A DNA stretch of 64,000 nt, from NCBI RefSeq assembly GCF_901709675.1, contig NC_051103.1, positions 8,417,501 through 8,481,500 on the forward strand. The letters are read 5' to 3'. This DNA is from Syngnathus acus. Taxonomy: Eukaryota; Chordata; Actinopteri; Syngnathiformes; Syngnathidae. This document shows positions 13,301 to 25,780 of the stretch, piece by piece (position 1 is the stretch's first letter; the number at the start of each line of letters is the position of its first letter). The translations under genes were made by a program, and so were the position numbers. The notes beneath the pieces were generated by a model. It did no database searches. It was not told the origin of the DNA and saw only the letters and a program-made list of their open reading frames with translations.

Positions 13301-16300
13301 AAGGAAATGCCTGTGAGTGTCCCAAGAGCAACCAGACCTGTTTAGACAGCAAGGGGGTCAGTAGAAACCGTTGCCATTTGGATATCATTCATCATGTCGC
13401 CCATCCCACAATGGATAGCTACATATCTTACTGTTGTTTTCAGGGGGTGTGCAACGGGCGTGGTAAATGTGTTTGCGGTCTCTGTGAGTGTCAATCATCT
13501 GGTCTTGAAATGACGTCCACCTGCGAGCCCAATTTCCAGGTACGGAGACATCGTGTGGTTTGATGCAAATCTGCCTTACGTTGGTTCTGGTTCGGATCTG
13601 CTCAGGCTCAACTCGGTGTTTGTGAGGCCACACGGACTTGTGCTCAGTGCCAAGCTTGGAAGACAGGAGAGAGGAAGGACAAGAAGGAATGTGACAAGTG
13701 TCCTTTCAGAATCATCATGGTGGATGAACTCAAAGAAGGTGCGTTTTCAGAACACACAGTCAGCTTTGTTTTTTCAAGGTCACAATTTTGGGGGGGGGGG
13801 GTTTTCCCGTCACGACAGCAGTTCGATGAAATACTATGTGTGTGTTTTCAGCGGACAAGGTGATGGAAAAGTGCAGTTATCGTGACGAGGAGGACGACTG
13901 CACATACCACTACACTTTGGAAACCCCCCAAAATCCAGACTCCAAAGACTTGGAGGTCCAAGTGCTCAAGAAGAAAGGTCATCTCAAAAATGAATCAACC
14001 AGGAATGTGCCCAAGTTGTACTTTGTCTCATAATTGAAGTGTTTCTCCAGATTGTCCAGCTGCCAGCCTCCTGTGGCTGCTCCCTCTCCTCTTGTTCCTC
14101 TTGTTACTGCTGGCACTTTTGTTGCTCTGCTGCTGGAAATACTGCAAATGCTGCAAAACCTGCTGCCAGGTAAGAAAATGACAAATGCTCTAATATTGTC
14201 TTTGGACATTTGACTAGCTTGTTGCGAACACAATGTCCATTGATGGACATATGGAAATGAGCAAAGATTGCAAAACAAACTCTGCTTTTACACATATATT
14301 TTTGTGGCTTTTATTGATGAGGAACTATTAGTTGGGGACCTCCCTTCTCTGCCTCTAATGACTTTTTCTTTGTCTTTCCAAAGAGCTGCCTTGCCCTGTT
14401 GCCTTGCTGTAATAAAGGTACGTATGTATGTTGTCAACTTTGTCATCCAATTTAGATGCGTATTGATGTGGCTCTTTGTGTGGTCTTTAGGTCGCATGGT
14501 TGGATTCACGAAGGATGACTATCTTCTCCGCAAGTCTCTGCTCACCTCAGACCACCTGGACATTCCAATGGCGAGGACAGGCCCTCTGAAAGGGACAGAT
14601 GTCGTTCGCTGGAAGGTTACCGATAATGTGCACTGGCGTCCCAACCACCCTCAGGTTCTAGTCGAGCCCAACCCCAAAGAAACAAGTAAGCGTATACGGT
14701 TGATGATCCATCCATCCATCCATCCATCCATCCATCCATCCATCCATCCATCCATCCATCCATCCATCCATCCATCCATCCATCCATCCATCCATCCATC
14801 CATCCATCTTGCCTTCTTCTTCTGAAAGATGTTTTAATTCTGTTATTCTTCCTTTATAGTTCAGTATCCAATCTCCCTGCGGCTTAACAGGCGCTTTTCG
14901 GAGAATTTGTCTCGTCCTGATTCCAAAGATGCGGAGCAGCTTCGTAAAGAAGTTGCAGATAATGTGAGTTGGGATTTGAGTACATTTGGCTCCAATGTAC
15001 AGGTCTCACTTGGGTTTATATTGACCTGGCTTCTTTTTTTCAGCTTCATGAGGTGTACAAGCACATTCCTGGAGCCCAGAAAATGCAGAAGACCTCATTT
15101 AGGTAAGGTCTTCTCAGGAAGTCCACATTCATCGATGATTTGAATTCACTACCTCTCTTTTTTGAAACAGAACACAGAGAAATGCAGGCAAAAGGTAACA
15201 TGCATGCAATATCCAATATACGTATATAATTGTGTGGTCCCAAAGCACACAGATGTCTAAATCCTGCTCTCCCTTGTGATCTCCAGGCAGGACTACACCA
15301 TCATGGACACCGTCCTGTCCGCCCCTCGCAGCAGCTACCCTGATATTGTCAAGCTGACCGAGAGAAATGTCCAGTCTGGACGCTTCAGCAACCTGAAAGT
15401 GTTGCCTGGCTACTACACGGTTGCAACAGATAGAGGTGGGATTGAAATCATATTTTATTATTTGGATGATGATTGTTTTATTTTTTTCATTCATTCTTTT
15501 CTTATATTATTATTGATTGATCTTATTTTATTTCTATCAGTATTACAATTTTTCCTTGAAATAAATGAATGAATTAACATGAAATGTATTCGTCATATTT
15601 TATTATTTTTGTATTATTTTCTTATATTTTTATATGTATCTATTAGGGGTGTAAATCGCGGGTTTTGTCACGATACGATATCATATCGATACAAAGGATC
15701 ACGATACGATTATTGCCGATATCTTAAAGCCTGCTGTGATTCATTCACGATACATCACGATATAGTGCTCCACGATCGATATTTTTTTTTTTTTTTTTTT
15801 AAATAAAAAATATAGAACAATATCCTGATTTATAACAATTCATACGCAAAATCAACAAGGTACTGCAAACTCTTTATTTAGGAAATTACAAGAGTATTGT
15901 AGTATACAAAGTGCTTATTTTAACACTGAACTTTATCAAATTACTATATTTTTTCTCATATAAGTAAAGAAAAATGAATATTCTTTCTGTTTTTGTAATA
16001 CCATTAACTTTAAAGTGCATTACTGAACTATTTATTGACAATAATTTTAATTGTCCGTTGAGCCATCTTTTCTTTGGAAACCAAAGTGCTTCCAAATGAA
16101 TGACTTGAAGCCCAAAGGGGAGCGAATTTCCTTGTCTTCTTGGACAGACACTAGCCATAGCACCAACCCGCCCAGGAGCCGCGTAGTTGTCGGCTCCCCT
16201 TTCTTTCACGTGCCTGCTCTGCTCACAACACAACACAGCACGCCGCGTACTGCTCCCGGAAAGAGGAAGCAAGCAACAATGAACTGGATTTCAAAATAAA

Positions 16301-19077
16301 GTCGCATCTAATGTCCGAGGTCAAACACGGCGATATAAATCGATGTTTACGTTTAGCATCGATGCCAATAAATCGTAGAGCATTATATCGATTAATCGAT
16401 GTGTATCGATGAATCGTTACACCCCTAGTATATATATATATATATATATACACTGTAGATTACAATTTGACCTCCAAATAACAATCCTATACTAGTTTGT
16501 CATATTAGAGGTTTGATGGTGGAAATAAAACGATTGATACTTCACATGACTTGTGTTAATAATCCCAAATTTTATTTGGAACTCCACAGAGGCGGCAGGT
16601 GCTATCGAGTTCCAAGAAGATGTGGAGTCGGTGGATGTTCACGTGCCACTCTTTGTAAAGGATGAAGATGATGACAAGAAGCAGCTCCTGGTGAAGGCCA
16701 CAGATGTGCCGCTGGGAATTGCCCAAATTGGAAAACGCTTGACGAACATCACCATCCTCAAAGAACATGGTCAGGAGAGTCACGATAATGACATCATCCT
16801 AAAATATAGTCGAGTAAGCACTAACAGAGTCTTTCTTCCTCTCCCAAGCTTCCAGTGTGTTCTCCTTCCTCCAGCCGGCCTACACGTACAGTCGACAGGA
16901 CGGGGTGGCAAATATTCCAATTAGTAGAGAGATCATTGAAGACGGACGCGCACAAGTCTCATACCGTACACGAGATCTCACAGCCAAGGATAAAAAGGTA
17001 AGAACGATGCCGTCCCGATTTGCACTGGTCCCATTGTTGACTAGACACAACGAAAGAAAGAACTCCAGTGACTGTAGCTGGAGATCTCACTTCCGCTCAT
17101 AAAACTCCTCTTTGTATTTCAGGACTACGTGACTGTAGATGGAGATCTCACTTACGCTCCCGGTGAGACCCAAAAGATCGTTCCGGTTCGTCTGCTGGAG
17201 CTCGGTGAGAAAGACGCGCTCCTGGATGACAAACAGGTCAAACAGTTTGTCATGGACCTGAGTAACCCGCGACAAGGCGCCAAGCTTGGCACCTACCCTC
17301 GAACTACGGTCACAATTGCCGACCTACCAGGTAAGAAGGGTTCCATCGATGCTATTGACATAAAAATGGCAGAAAAATGACATGCACCTCCACTAGATGG
17401 CAGTGGGACAATGAACAAGTACAGTCAAAACACTGAGATGCCTGTGTTCAAGTTCTGAGACATACATTCATTCATTCATCAGAGCCCAGTGTGATGATGT
17501 TCAAGAAGGGCAGCCAGAGCTTCACGACATCCGACCCAAATTACACCATCCCCGTGGTGCGCACTCGCAACCAGGACAGCCCCGCTACGGTGAAATGGCG
17601 CACAAAGAAGGGCCAGCGCTTTGACCTCTCCGGCCTTCTCAAGTTTAACCCTGGAGAGACCGAGAAGAATATAGTGATCGATCCAAGGAGCCACCCTGCT
17701 CTGAGTCAACCTGACTCCTTCCAGCTGGAGCTATTGGAGCCGAGTAGCAATGCCGCAGTCGGCGAGAGGAAGACCACCGTTGTCAATGTTGTAGAAGGAG
17801 GTTGGTTGGTTGGTTGGGCTCCAGTAGTAGTTTGAGTTTCCAAGTATAAATCGTTTCAATGGCTTCATTTTCTCCTGTAGTTCCAAGGTCTCCTGAGATA
17901 GCCCAGATGCAGCAAAAAGGGTTTAGCGGTCGCCTTCATGCGCCAGGCAACCCGAAGGCCAAGGCAACTGGACCCAAAAGCATCCGCCTCAACTGGGACC
18001 CACCGCCGGGTCACCCGATGGGGTACAAGGTGCATCAAATGAACACAAATCTTCTTCTCGTTTTTTCCTCGACGGACGGACGGACGGACGGACTTTCTCA
18101 AGTCGACCTTTTGTTTGTCTTTTAGGTGAAGTATTGGATCTACGGTGACCCCGAGAAAGATGCTCAGGTCTTAGATGTCAAGACGCCTCAAGCCGAGCTG
18201 ACCAACCTGTATCCCTACTGTGACTATGAGATGCGAGTGTCCGCCTACAATTCCTTTGGAGATGGCACTGAAACGGACATGATTCCCTGCCAGACTTTGG
18301 AAGATGGTAATCGAGTGTGCTCTTTGGCCAACGACGGTCATTGGCTGATACGGTATACCTGTTTTCCCGCAGTGCCTGGTGAACCGGGACGACTCGCCTT
18401 TAATGTCATAAGCCCAACAGTCACTCAGGTCAGTTGGGCGGAGCCTGCCGAGACGAACGGCAACATCACAGCTTACGAGGTCATCTACACACCTATCGAT
18501 GATGATCTGAGTAAGAGGACTTTTTTGGACGTTTGACCACCACGCACTTCATATTTTGTCATCATATGGCATCTCTGTCATCTTCTCGTCTATAGAGCAA
18601 GTCGGTGCGGCTAAGAAGGTGAAGATAGACAGCCCAAAGAAGCGAATGCTATTGATTGAGAATCTGGTGAATGCCCAGACCTATCAGTACAAGGTCCGTG
18701 CCAAGAACGGCGTGGGTTGGGGCCCCTACAGAGACGCTACCATCAACTTGGCATCGCAACCCGCCAGACCTCTCTCCAGTAAGTCCACCGTTCAAGCCAC
18801 CCGCATTTTTTGTTGTTGTTTGCTCGTCATCAACCCGCTATCCTTCCGTTTTCTAGTTCCCATCATTCCAGATGTCCCGATTGTGGATGCCGAAGCAGGA
18901 GACGAGTATGACAGTTATCTGATGTACAGCAACGAGGTGCTGAAGTCTCCTGCGGGCTCCAAGACACCCAGCGTTTCTGGTGATGGTACGTAGGTGTCAC
19001 AAACCACAAACAGCCCATTTCAACACATTATATGAAGGAAAGCAATATATGGAGAGTAGAGCCCAGTGCCCTCGCAG

Positions 19078-19115
<38 letters not shown>

Positions 19116-22100
19116 ATGACCCTCATGACCTCAATTTGCAAGGCTGCCAATATGTCAAGTTGGTGGGGTCCAACCTGGATCTCCGAAAGGTGTCGTGGAC
19201 AAATCGAGTGGACGTCATCGCCGCCGACGGTCGACTCAGCACAGACACAGAGGCCAGCACGGATGCGGGCCCATATTCCAGCTTCACACAAACACCCGCG
19301 CCAGGTGAAGAGCAGTCAGGCAGGCAAAATGCCCCCCTCGTTGCTGCCCCCCCCCCCCTCCTCATGTCTGTCCTGTCGCATCCCAGTAGCAAAGTAGTAA
19401 TCCTTGGGTAGCTTGCAGGTGTGTGTAAATAAGCTATGGAGCTGGATTTTCAACATTACCGTCCGTCCGTCCGTCCGTCACTGCAGGGAATTTTCAACAA
19501 TGCCACTGCTTTAAAAGAATGCTAAGAGCTGACCTTCCATCAATCTGACAATCCTGGCTCCCTCCCGTCTTGCTGTTTTACAGATTACATGATGAATGGA
19601 AAATGGGACCAGAACTTCCTCTTCCCGGGCGGCTCCGTCACACGCAACTTGTCTACATCCTCTACTCCGATGTCCACTATGAACTCTCACTACATGGGCG
19701 GCTCCTTCACCACCGAAACCACAAGCAACTACATGCCGGGTACGACGCCTGGCGCACGAGATGGAGCGGGATCCGACGGTCCGATAGCGACTCTCCTCTT
19801 TTTCAACAGGGAGCCCCCGTCGACCCGATATGATGGGCGGAATGCACACAACGGACGTCATCATGAGGAAGCGCTCGGAGAGGGGTTACGCAGACGAACA
19901 CATCAGGGACTCCATCGTCATGGGAGATATGTCGAGCAACTTTCCAGATCTAGGTAACGTCGTCAGAAGAGGATGGCGTCAAAAAGCCCTAGGCGTCGTC
20001 GTCTGAGAAGGAAAAGCACGTGGCCCTTGGAATAGGATGCATGTCAACGGGCTTGGTGCTGTTGGTTGCATAGAAGTCTTTGCAGGAGCTACGCTGACTA
20101 TCGCTCTGTCTTTTGACATTCACACGGCCAACCCTCCCTCAACCTCTGCATCCTCCTTTTTTTCCCACCTCCTCCGCTCAATGTGCCATCCATCAGGTGT
20201 GTACGGCTTCAGCGGGTCACCGCAGAATACTTCTCAGAACCAATACGGCTACAGCCTGTCTCAGGGTCCCAGGGCCAGGACTCAGTCTTCCGAGGTCAAC
20301 GAAGCTCTGTATAATTTGGACAGGGTGCTCCAGGGTAAGTGCGGTGCATGGAAAGCATGAAGGCTGCCGGTTGTTTCCGACTCTCCTCTCCCAAGCTCGA
20401 CACAGATTTCTCGTCCTATGTGCTGGGCAACTCGAGACTTAGAAATGGTACAGATATGCAACATTTTCTATCCTCCTTAGTATGAGAGACAAATATAAAT
20501 CCACTGAGCGCTTAGTCTGGAACAGACAGAGAATATTTGAAATCGGTTCATTTAGCAGACATGAGTGAAAAGTGAAAGCGCCACTGCCACCAAATGTAGC
20601 GGATGTGCAATGACACTTCTACTTCAAGAAAGCAATGCAGCATCTTTGCTTGGATCTCATTTGATTGAGCAAGTGTGAAAAATGACATGTGGGTTTACCA
20701 ATGTCCCCCATCAGATGCGAGACTCTCTCCAGGCGTCCCAGACACCCCCAGCCGACTGGTGTTTTCAGCTCTGGGTCCTACGGCACTGAAAGTCAGCTGG
20801 CAGGCGCCCCACTGCCAGAAGGACATCCTGGGTTACTGTGTGCTCTACCAGCCGCTCAATGGAGGTGAGATGGGGCTTTTGGAGTAGGGTTGCTTGCTGT
20901 ATTTGAAGTGCGTGAGATGTTTTTTTTTTTTTATTTCCTCTCGCAGGTGACGTGAACCGCATCAACGTGACCAACCCGGCGGACAACTCTGTGATTATCC
21001 AGGATCTTCTGCCCAACCATTCTTACCTGTTTAAGGTGAAGGCTCAAAGCCAAGAAGGCTGGGGCCCCGAAAGAGAAGGCGTCATCACCATCGAGTCGGC
21101 CGTGGACCCCAAAAGTCCTTACAGTCCCATGCCAGGTTCGGTTCGGCCATTGTTTTGGGCTCGCCGCGCACCGTCGGGTTGTTATTCTCCGTTATTTTCC
21201 CGACAGGCTCTCCTTTCACTCTGAGCACCCCGAGTGCACCGGGTCCCCTCGTCTTTACGGCTCTCAGCCCCGATTCCTTGCAACTGAGTTGGGAGAAACC
21301 CAGGAAGCCAAACGGAGACATTCTTGGCTACGTGGTCACCTGCGAGCAGCTTCACGGAGGAGGTGAGTGAGGCTATCGTGGTCACTCTTTTTCTGTTTTC
21401 TTATTCCTTATCCAAAGTTAACCTCTGTGACTTTGGTGTGATCCAGGTGACACACGTTCCTTCCAGGTGAGCGGGGACGGCGCGGAGACCCGGCTGACCG
21501 TCCCCAACCTGACTGAGAACATCCCCTACAAGTTCAAAGTTCAGGCTCAAACCACACAGGGCTACGGCCCGGAAAGGGAGGGCATCATCACCATCGAGTC
21601 TCAGGACGGAGGTAAAGGTTTTCCCACCAGGAATTGCCTTTGACAATACATCACCCTACATTTCCTCACAGGCGCTTTGTCGCAGTACAATAATCAATCC
21701 ATGACAAGGAGGGACGTTTTCAACATGCCAAGTGACATGAACACCATGAGCAGCGTCTCTCGCACCATGATCGACGACCCGTACTTCTCAGGTAGTCATC
21801 AAAGCGAAAATAGAGCGAGTTTTTCTTTCTTTCGAAATCATGACTCTGCAAAAAAAGACAATCCTTTTTCTGTTACGTACGCTATCGCCAAATTGAATCC
21901 AGATTTGATCCAGATTGAGCATTTAAACAGGCTCCAAACGACAATGAATCTCAATCATTTCATCGTCTCTGTTCACTTTTTCGACCAGCAGATGGAATGA
22001 TGATGACCACGCAACACACAGAAAGCAGCGGCATGATGACCCGCCAAATCACGAAGGAAGTAGTCCAGAGGAGCGTCATGGGAGGGACCACCGTCACCAA

Positions 22101-22122
22101 GAATATGTTTTACGAGTCTTAA
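10381..22122 (+). CDS. itgb4: Integrin beta-4
   Basis: Laminin-binding integrin subunit that pairs with alpha-6 and anchors keratin filaments at hemidesmosomes. The start ATG at 10381 opens a signal peptide ([17 protein letters not shown]). In order follow a PSI cysteine module (10581), the beta-I domain with MIDAS motif DFSNS (about 11167), cysteine-rich EGF-like modules (12795-13600), a transmembrane segment (about 14053-14169) with a [13 protein letters not shown] juxtamembrane cluster, and a very long cytoplasmic region. The latter has Calx-beta (16857-17330), a second Calx-beta-like exon (17483-17800), two fibronectin III domains (17880-18305, 18372-18779), a serine-rich connecting segment (18858-20335), two more FN3 domains (20715-21135, 21207-21610) and a tail ending YES. 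The long cytoplasmic part is unique to beta-4. Exons are short and in phase; the stop is TAA at 22120. The second Calx-beta unit is absent from human ITGB4. Confidence 0.97.
11234..11350 (+). repeat. GGGCT/GGCCT pentamer tandem repeat in an itgb4 intron
   Basis: Pentamer array, GGGCT at first and then mixed with GGCCT, starting about six bases after the 5' splice site at 11228. It fills most of a 186-base intron (11228-11413) inside the beta-I domain coding region. Copy number is probably variable between individuals. Confidence 0.9.
14707..14808 (+). repeat. CATC tetramer microsatellite
   Basis: About 25 uninterrupted CATC units in the itgb4 intron following the exon that ends PNPKET. Simple repeat with no coding role. 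Confidence 0.95.
15644..16427. mobile_element. Non-autonomous hAT-like DNA transposon
   Basis: A 784-base insertion in an itgb4 intron. It begins TAGGGGTGTAA and ends TTACACCCCTA, an inverted pair of the hAT terminal type. The flanking 8-mers are gtatctat (15636-15643) and gtatatat (16428-16435), an 8-base target-site duplication with one mismatch, the length expected for hAT. Subterminal regions are rich in ATCGAT/CGATA motifs in both orientations. No transposase reading frame is seen, so it is a MITE-like deletion derivative. Confidence 0.75.
17390..17403 (+). promoter_or_regulatory. CTCF-like motif in itgb4 intron
   Basis: CCACTAGATGGCAG fits all 14 positions of CCASYAGRKGGCRS. It sits in the intron just upstream of the extra Calx-beta exon. 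Motif match only; occupancy unknown. Confidence 0.35.
17483..17800 (+). other. itgb4: Extra Calx-beta-like exon of itgb4
   Basis: A single 318-base exon with phase-1 borders on both sides, so it adds or removes 106 residues without changing the frame. The peptide follows the Calx-beta pattern: a strand with YTIPVVRT, then VKWRTKKG, then [15 protein letters not shown], then [16 protein letters not shown] and TVVNVVE. It comes straight after the ordinary itgb4 Calx-beta domain and before FN3-1. Human ITGB4 has a short linker at this place. Confidence 0.8.
19079..19114 (+). repeat. Poly-C tract (36 C) before an itgb4 acceptor
   Basis: Thirty-six consecutive C bases, ending 28 bases before the acceptor of the exon starting at 19143 (peptide [11 protein letters not shown]). 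The homopolymer therefore occupies the branch-point/polypyrimidine zone. Confidence 0.95.
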
Positions 22123-23018
22123 AGGACAGTAAGCTTTTCATTTGGCCTCAATTTGCATTCGGACGCTCCAAATATGATATAATATGAGATTCTCCTTTCA
22201 AAAGAGTCATGCGTGCTTGATGTACAGTGCATGCGTGCGTGTGCTACCAAAAACAAACAAAATCTGGAATACTGGAGTGGTAGAGAAAAACAAAATGGTT
22301 GCGTCTGTTACAAGCTTTGACCACTCGTTCCGTGAGATTCCTCTTTTACTCTTTGTTGTTCATTTCACGTCTGACGGGAAAACAACCTGAGTTGACAAAC
22401 ACATGCTCATACACACAAACGGTGGATGGAAAGCAGGCAGGCAGCTCATCTGAGCACGGTTAATCCAGAATGACACCGCGCCCTTCTGGTAAATCTCTTT
22501 TGTCAGGATGTCTGTCACATGTCCATATTTCCAAAAGCAGCAATATAACGTTTTTGGGTGGATGCTTTTTATTTTGGCACATTAAATGAGCGTTGTGCAA
22601 AAGAATTGAAAAATACAATGGCATGAAGTCATTCAAGCATGCCAAATAGAAAAAGGTATTTTAGAGTCCAGCACGTTTGTGCTCTTGCTGTATTTCCTCA
22701 TCATTTCTACAAATGAATGGATACATTTTCATTTGATTTCCCATTTTGTTTTTGACTCAATACTTTGTAGTACTTGATGCTACTTTTTGTCATTCTAATG
22801 CATTAATAAGAGCTGTTCATTTGGAGGAATTGCATATATAAGACAAAAAGATTGTATTTGCTTTAGTGCACAAATATAGTCAAGCATTTTCCTTCTATAG
22901 CTTTGCTTTTACAAAAATTCCATATGTTGGGCCGAACGTGGAAAAATGGAATACATTGAAAAAAGATCACTTTTTACACAAATGCGCTTTTTGTCTGTAT
23001 GTCAGATCTGTTGCACTT

Positions 23019-23024
23019 AATAAA
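23019..23024 (+). terminator. Polyadenylation signal of itgb4
   Basis: AATAAA about 900 bases after the itgb4 stop. The stretch 22123-23018 is AT-rich with no coding signal and is taken as the itgb4 3' UTR. From there to 23605 I see only AT-rich sequence that would also hold the 3' UTR of the next, convergent gene. Confidence 0.6.
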
Positions 23025-23605
23025 GATCGAAAAGAATGTCGTTCGGGTTATTTATTGATGTAGTCAGGGAAACAGCGTTGGCATAGATGCAAAGAAAGCA
23101 GGCAAAGCAAAGCAGAATGCATACAAATGGTCAGGTTTAGCTTGCGCTTTTTCTTCCTTTGCCTTTCGTCAGTCAGTATATGGATCAAGCTCCATGGACA
23201 ACAAATAGCCAGCCTGCAAATAGCCCATGTTAAAAAAAAAAAAAAAGGATTCAACTCTCACAAACGGTATAAAAAGCAATTCCACCGAATGCAAATGTAT
23301 ATGATCCAAAGAAAATCCACGATAGCAACCCAAGTCGAGAATTTAGCCCTTTGAAAAATCACAAATCAGTCCCAGTATCAATCAAAGTCATCCTGAGCCT
23401 AGCGCTTTCTTGGAATTGATGAACTACTTACTATTAACAAAACTTTGCCACTTCTTTTGATAGGTCCATGCCAGGGAACTGATGTTGAATTGAGGAGTTG
23501 TATTGAGGCAAAGGTAGTGTTTTTCCACTATTGTCTTGCATCATTTGTCGTGCTTTGCCTCCATCTTATGCCAGCCTGCCTAACAAAAGAGCGTCGTTGA
23601 GTGAG

Positions 23606-25780
23606 TTAGTTCCAGAGGCACGGTCCGGGGCAGAAACACCGTTGTTTGACCCCCGCTGGCCTGATCACCAGGTCCTTAAGCACCTCCACAGTCCCAAATA
23701 TGGGGACAAGCTCCTCCGTGAACTTGTCGTTGAAGGTGTACACGTGGGAGCGCTTGTCCACGTCGTAGAAGGACAACTGGCCCTGCTCGTAGTCCAGGTA
23801 CACGCCAACTTTCCTGGGCGCCAGCGTCAGAGGCAGCCAAGTGGCGGGCACCGTCAAGGCCTTGAGATCCTTGCCCCTCTCCAGGCGAAGGCTCAAGTAG
23901 CCCGTGTCGGTGTTGAGAGAGCGGAAACCGCGTCTGACGGCGGACGCCTTGGCCACGCCCAAGCGCCAGTCCCGCTGGCCTACCTCCACCTCCCAGTAGT
24001 GGCGACCCGAGGCGAAGCCGTCCTGACCGGCGGCGCACCACCAGCCGTCGAAGCGGGCGGCGCAACACGGGACGTCGCGCCGTTCCAGGCCGCATCGCAT
24101 GCTCTTTTCGTCGCTGGAGATGAGCAGGTCCGGGTTGGCTGAGTCTGGGTCCAGCATCACGTCCTCTAGGTGGGGGGGGGGGGTCACAAATGCAATATGA
24201 GAGAACTTGAACGAGTCGGAGTTGAAGAAAACGTACACACCTGAGGCCTCCCAGATCCAGTTCCACACTGTCAAGACAAATAATAACATGAAGTTAGCTC
24301 GGCTCTTTTAAGAATATTCATTTTATTGACGTACGTGACCTGTTTTCTGTCAAATAACAACCATGGATTTTTTGGCTGTTCCAAAGGGCAATTGTCGAAA
24401 ATACAAATTACAAGTCTAACAGAACAGTGCTTTGGTCTGGAAGAGAGCGTGAAAGAAAATGATAACCATGATAAATGTCAGGCTGGCCTTTGCTAAATCA
24501 TTATTTTCAGTGTATCATTTCTTGTATTTGTTGCATTTTTGTCTTTCATGTTTTATATGTTGTCACTTTCACCTAGTATCATTATTGCTTACCGCCATGA
24601 GGGATGTAAGGGACAGCATCTGAAAAGTGGAGGAGGACAAAAAACAAAAAGACTTCTTGTTTCATCCATCTTCCAAAAAGTCCAACGTGCTTAAATGCAT
24701 TTTTTTTCCTAATCTGATCCTAATGCTGAATCTTTTCATTTTTCCATCTCACCTATGTTGTGATTCCTCTGCTTTCTGACCAGCCATTCCTTCGTCACAT
24801 CCTCCTAAACGCACAGTTAGTTGTGGTTGCGTTTCTCTGAACCAATGTTTTTTCATACAATCAAAGCACAGACCTTGACAGGCCTGTCTGCATTCAGCAC
24901 AACCAGCATGACAAGCTCCAGAGCCAGGAGCAGATTGGGCAGCCGCTCCCTCTTCCACTGGAACTCCAAATCGTCCAGCATCATAAGCACCGGCTCACCG
25001 GGCCACACGGTGGCCTACGAGAGATTACAACGTCAAGTGAGTGTCAAGGACAGGGTTTATCGTAATCATCTTTCTCATCTCAGACTGGCTCGTGATTTAA
25101 TTCTCGCCTGAGGCCTGCTTTTCATTTCCCGCGTCCACTCCATGATGACGCTCTTGTGAGGCCCCATCTCGCAATCCCCTTCCAGGATGCAAAGGAGGTG
25201 ACCCCTCCAGTCCTTCTTCTCTGGCTTGTGGTAGCGGCAATCCAACAGGCTAACTTTTGACTACACAAGACATTGTGAAATTCATGACGTGGTTTAGCTC
25301 TCGGCCCTGACTGTAGTCGTACCTGCACTTTTTTCTCCACCGCAGCGGCCCACTCCGCAATAAAATCCCGACACGTGCCGGCCGGCCATACGTCCTCACC
25401 GGCCCATATATGCTGGAGAACATTGGCCCTCTGAATCAGCAGTCCAAAAACGGACCATCAGAGTTAGGAAGGCATTCATCGTGAGTGCGCAAAGTGCAAA
25501 GTTGGACGTCCGTGAAAGGCAGAAGGAGGTTACCTGGCAAATTCTGCTGAGTTCTCGAGCCAGCTCCATGATAAATAATTGGCTTTCCACCAGCTGCTCT
25601 TTTTTCCCCAGCCTCGCTCGCTTGCTGGACTCCTGGAGCCAAGAAAAAGCAGATTAAAGCACATTTTGTGACGCTGCCATTCAGCGCAAATCCAACCTTG
25701 AGTCGGCTCTTCAGCTTTTTGGCCGGTTCGATGAGGAATTGCAGGCATTCTTTCATCATGCTGGCAGATTTAGATTGGTC
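23606..25780 (-). CDS. B30.2/SPRY domain protein of unrecognised family, N-terminus not found
   Basis: Minus-strand exons with clean borders: 25780-25697, 25632-25534, 25430-25323, about 25259-25114, 25014-24874, 24804-24753, 24619-24593, 24267-24241 and 24163-23606. The N-terminal half is charged and helical (ECLQFLIEPAKKLKSRLK, LFIMELARELSRICQ). A conserved-looking middle follows (WAGEDVWPAGTCRDFIAEWA, GEPVLMMLDDLEFQWKRERL), then a peptide VWNWIWEASEDVMLDPDSA. The last exon is a full B30.2/SPRY domain with ASGRHYWEVEVGQRDWRLGV, GVYLDYEQGQLSFYDVD and VPIFG. No RING or B-box is visible, so it is not an ordinary TRIM as seen. B30.2 domains usually bind protein ligands, but the partner is unknown. 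The first exon and start codon were not located upstream to about 27 kb. The intron after about 25114 seems to use a GC donor. Confidence 0.72.

Noticed and set aside
19079-19142. Proline run encoded by the poly-C tract as part of itgb4
   Set aside because: An acceptor at 19141-19142 (tgcaag) joins the previous exon in phase to GCQYVKL, which aligns with the human connecting segment, so the C tract is intronic.
23676-24266. Long alternative minus-strand frame over the B30.2 exon
   Set aside because: Arginine/leucine-rich shadow frame in GC-rich coding sequence; the true frame gives a clear B30.2 domain.
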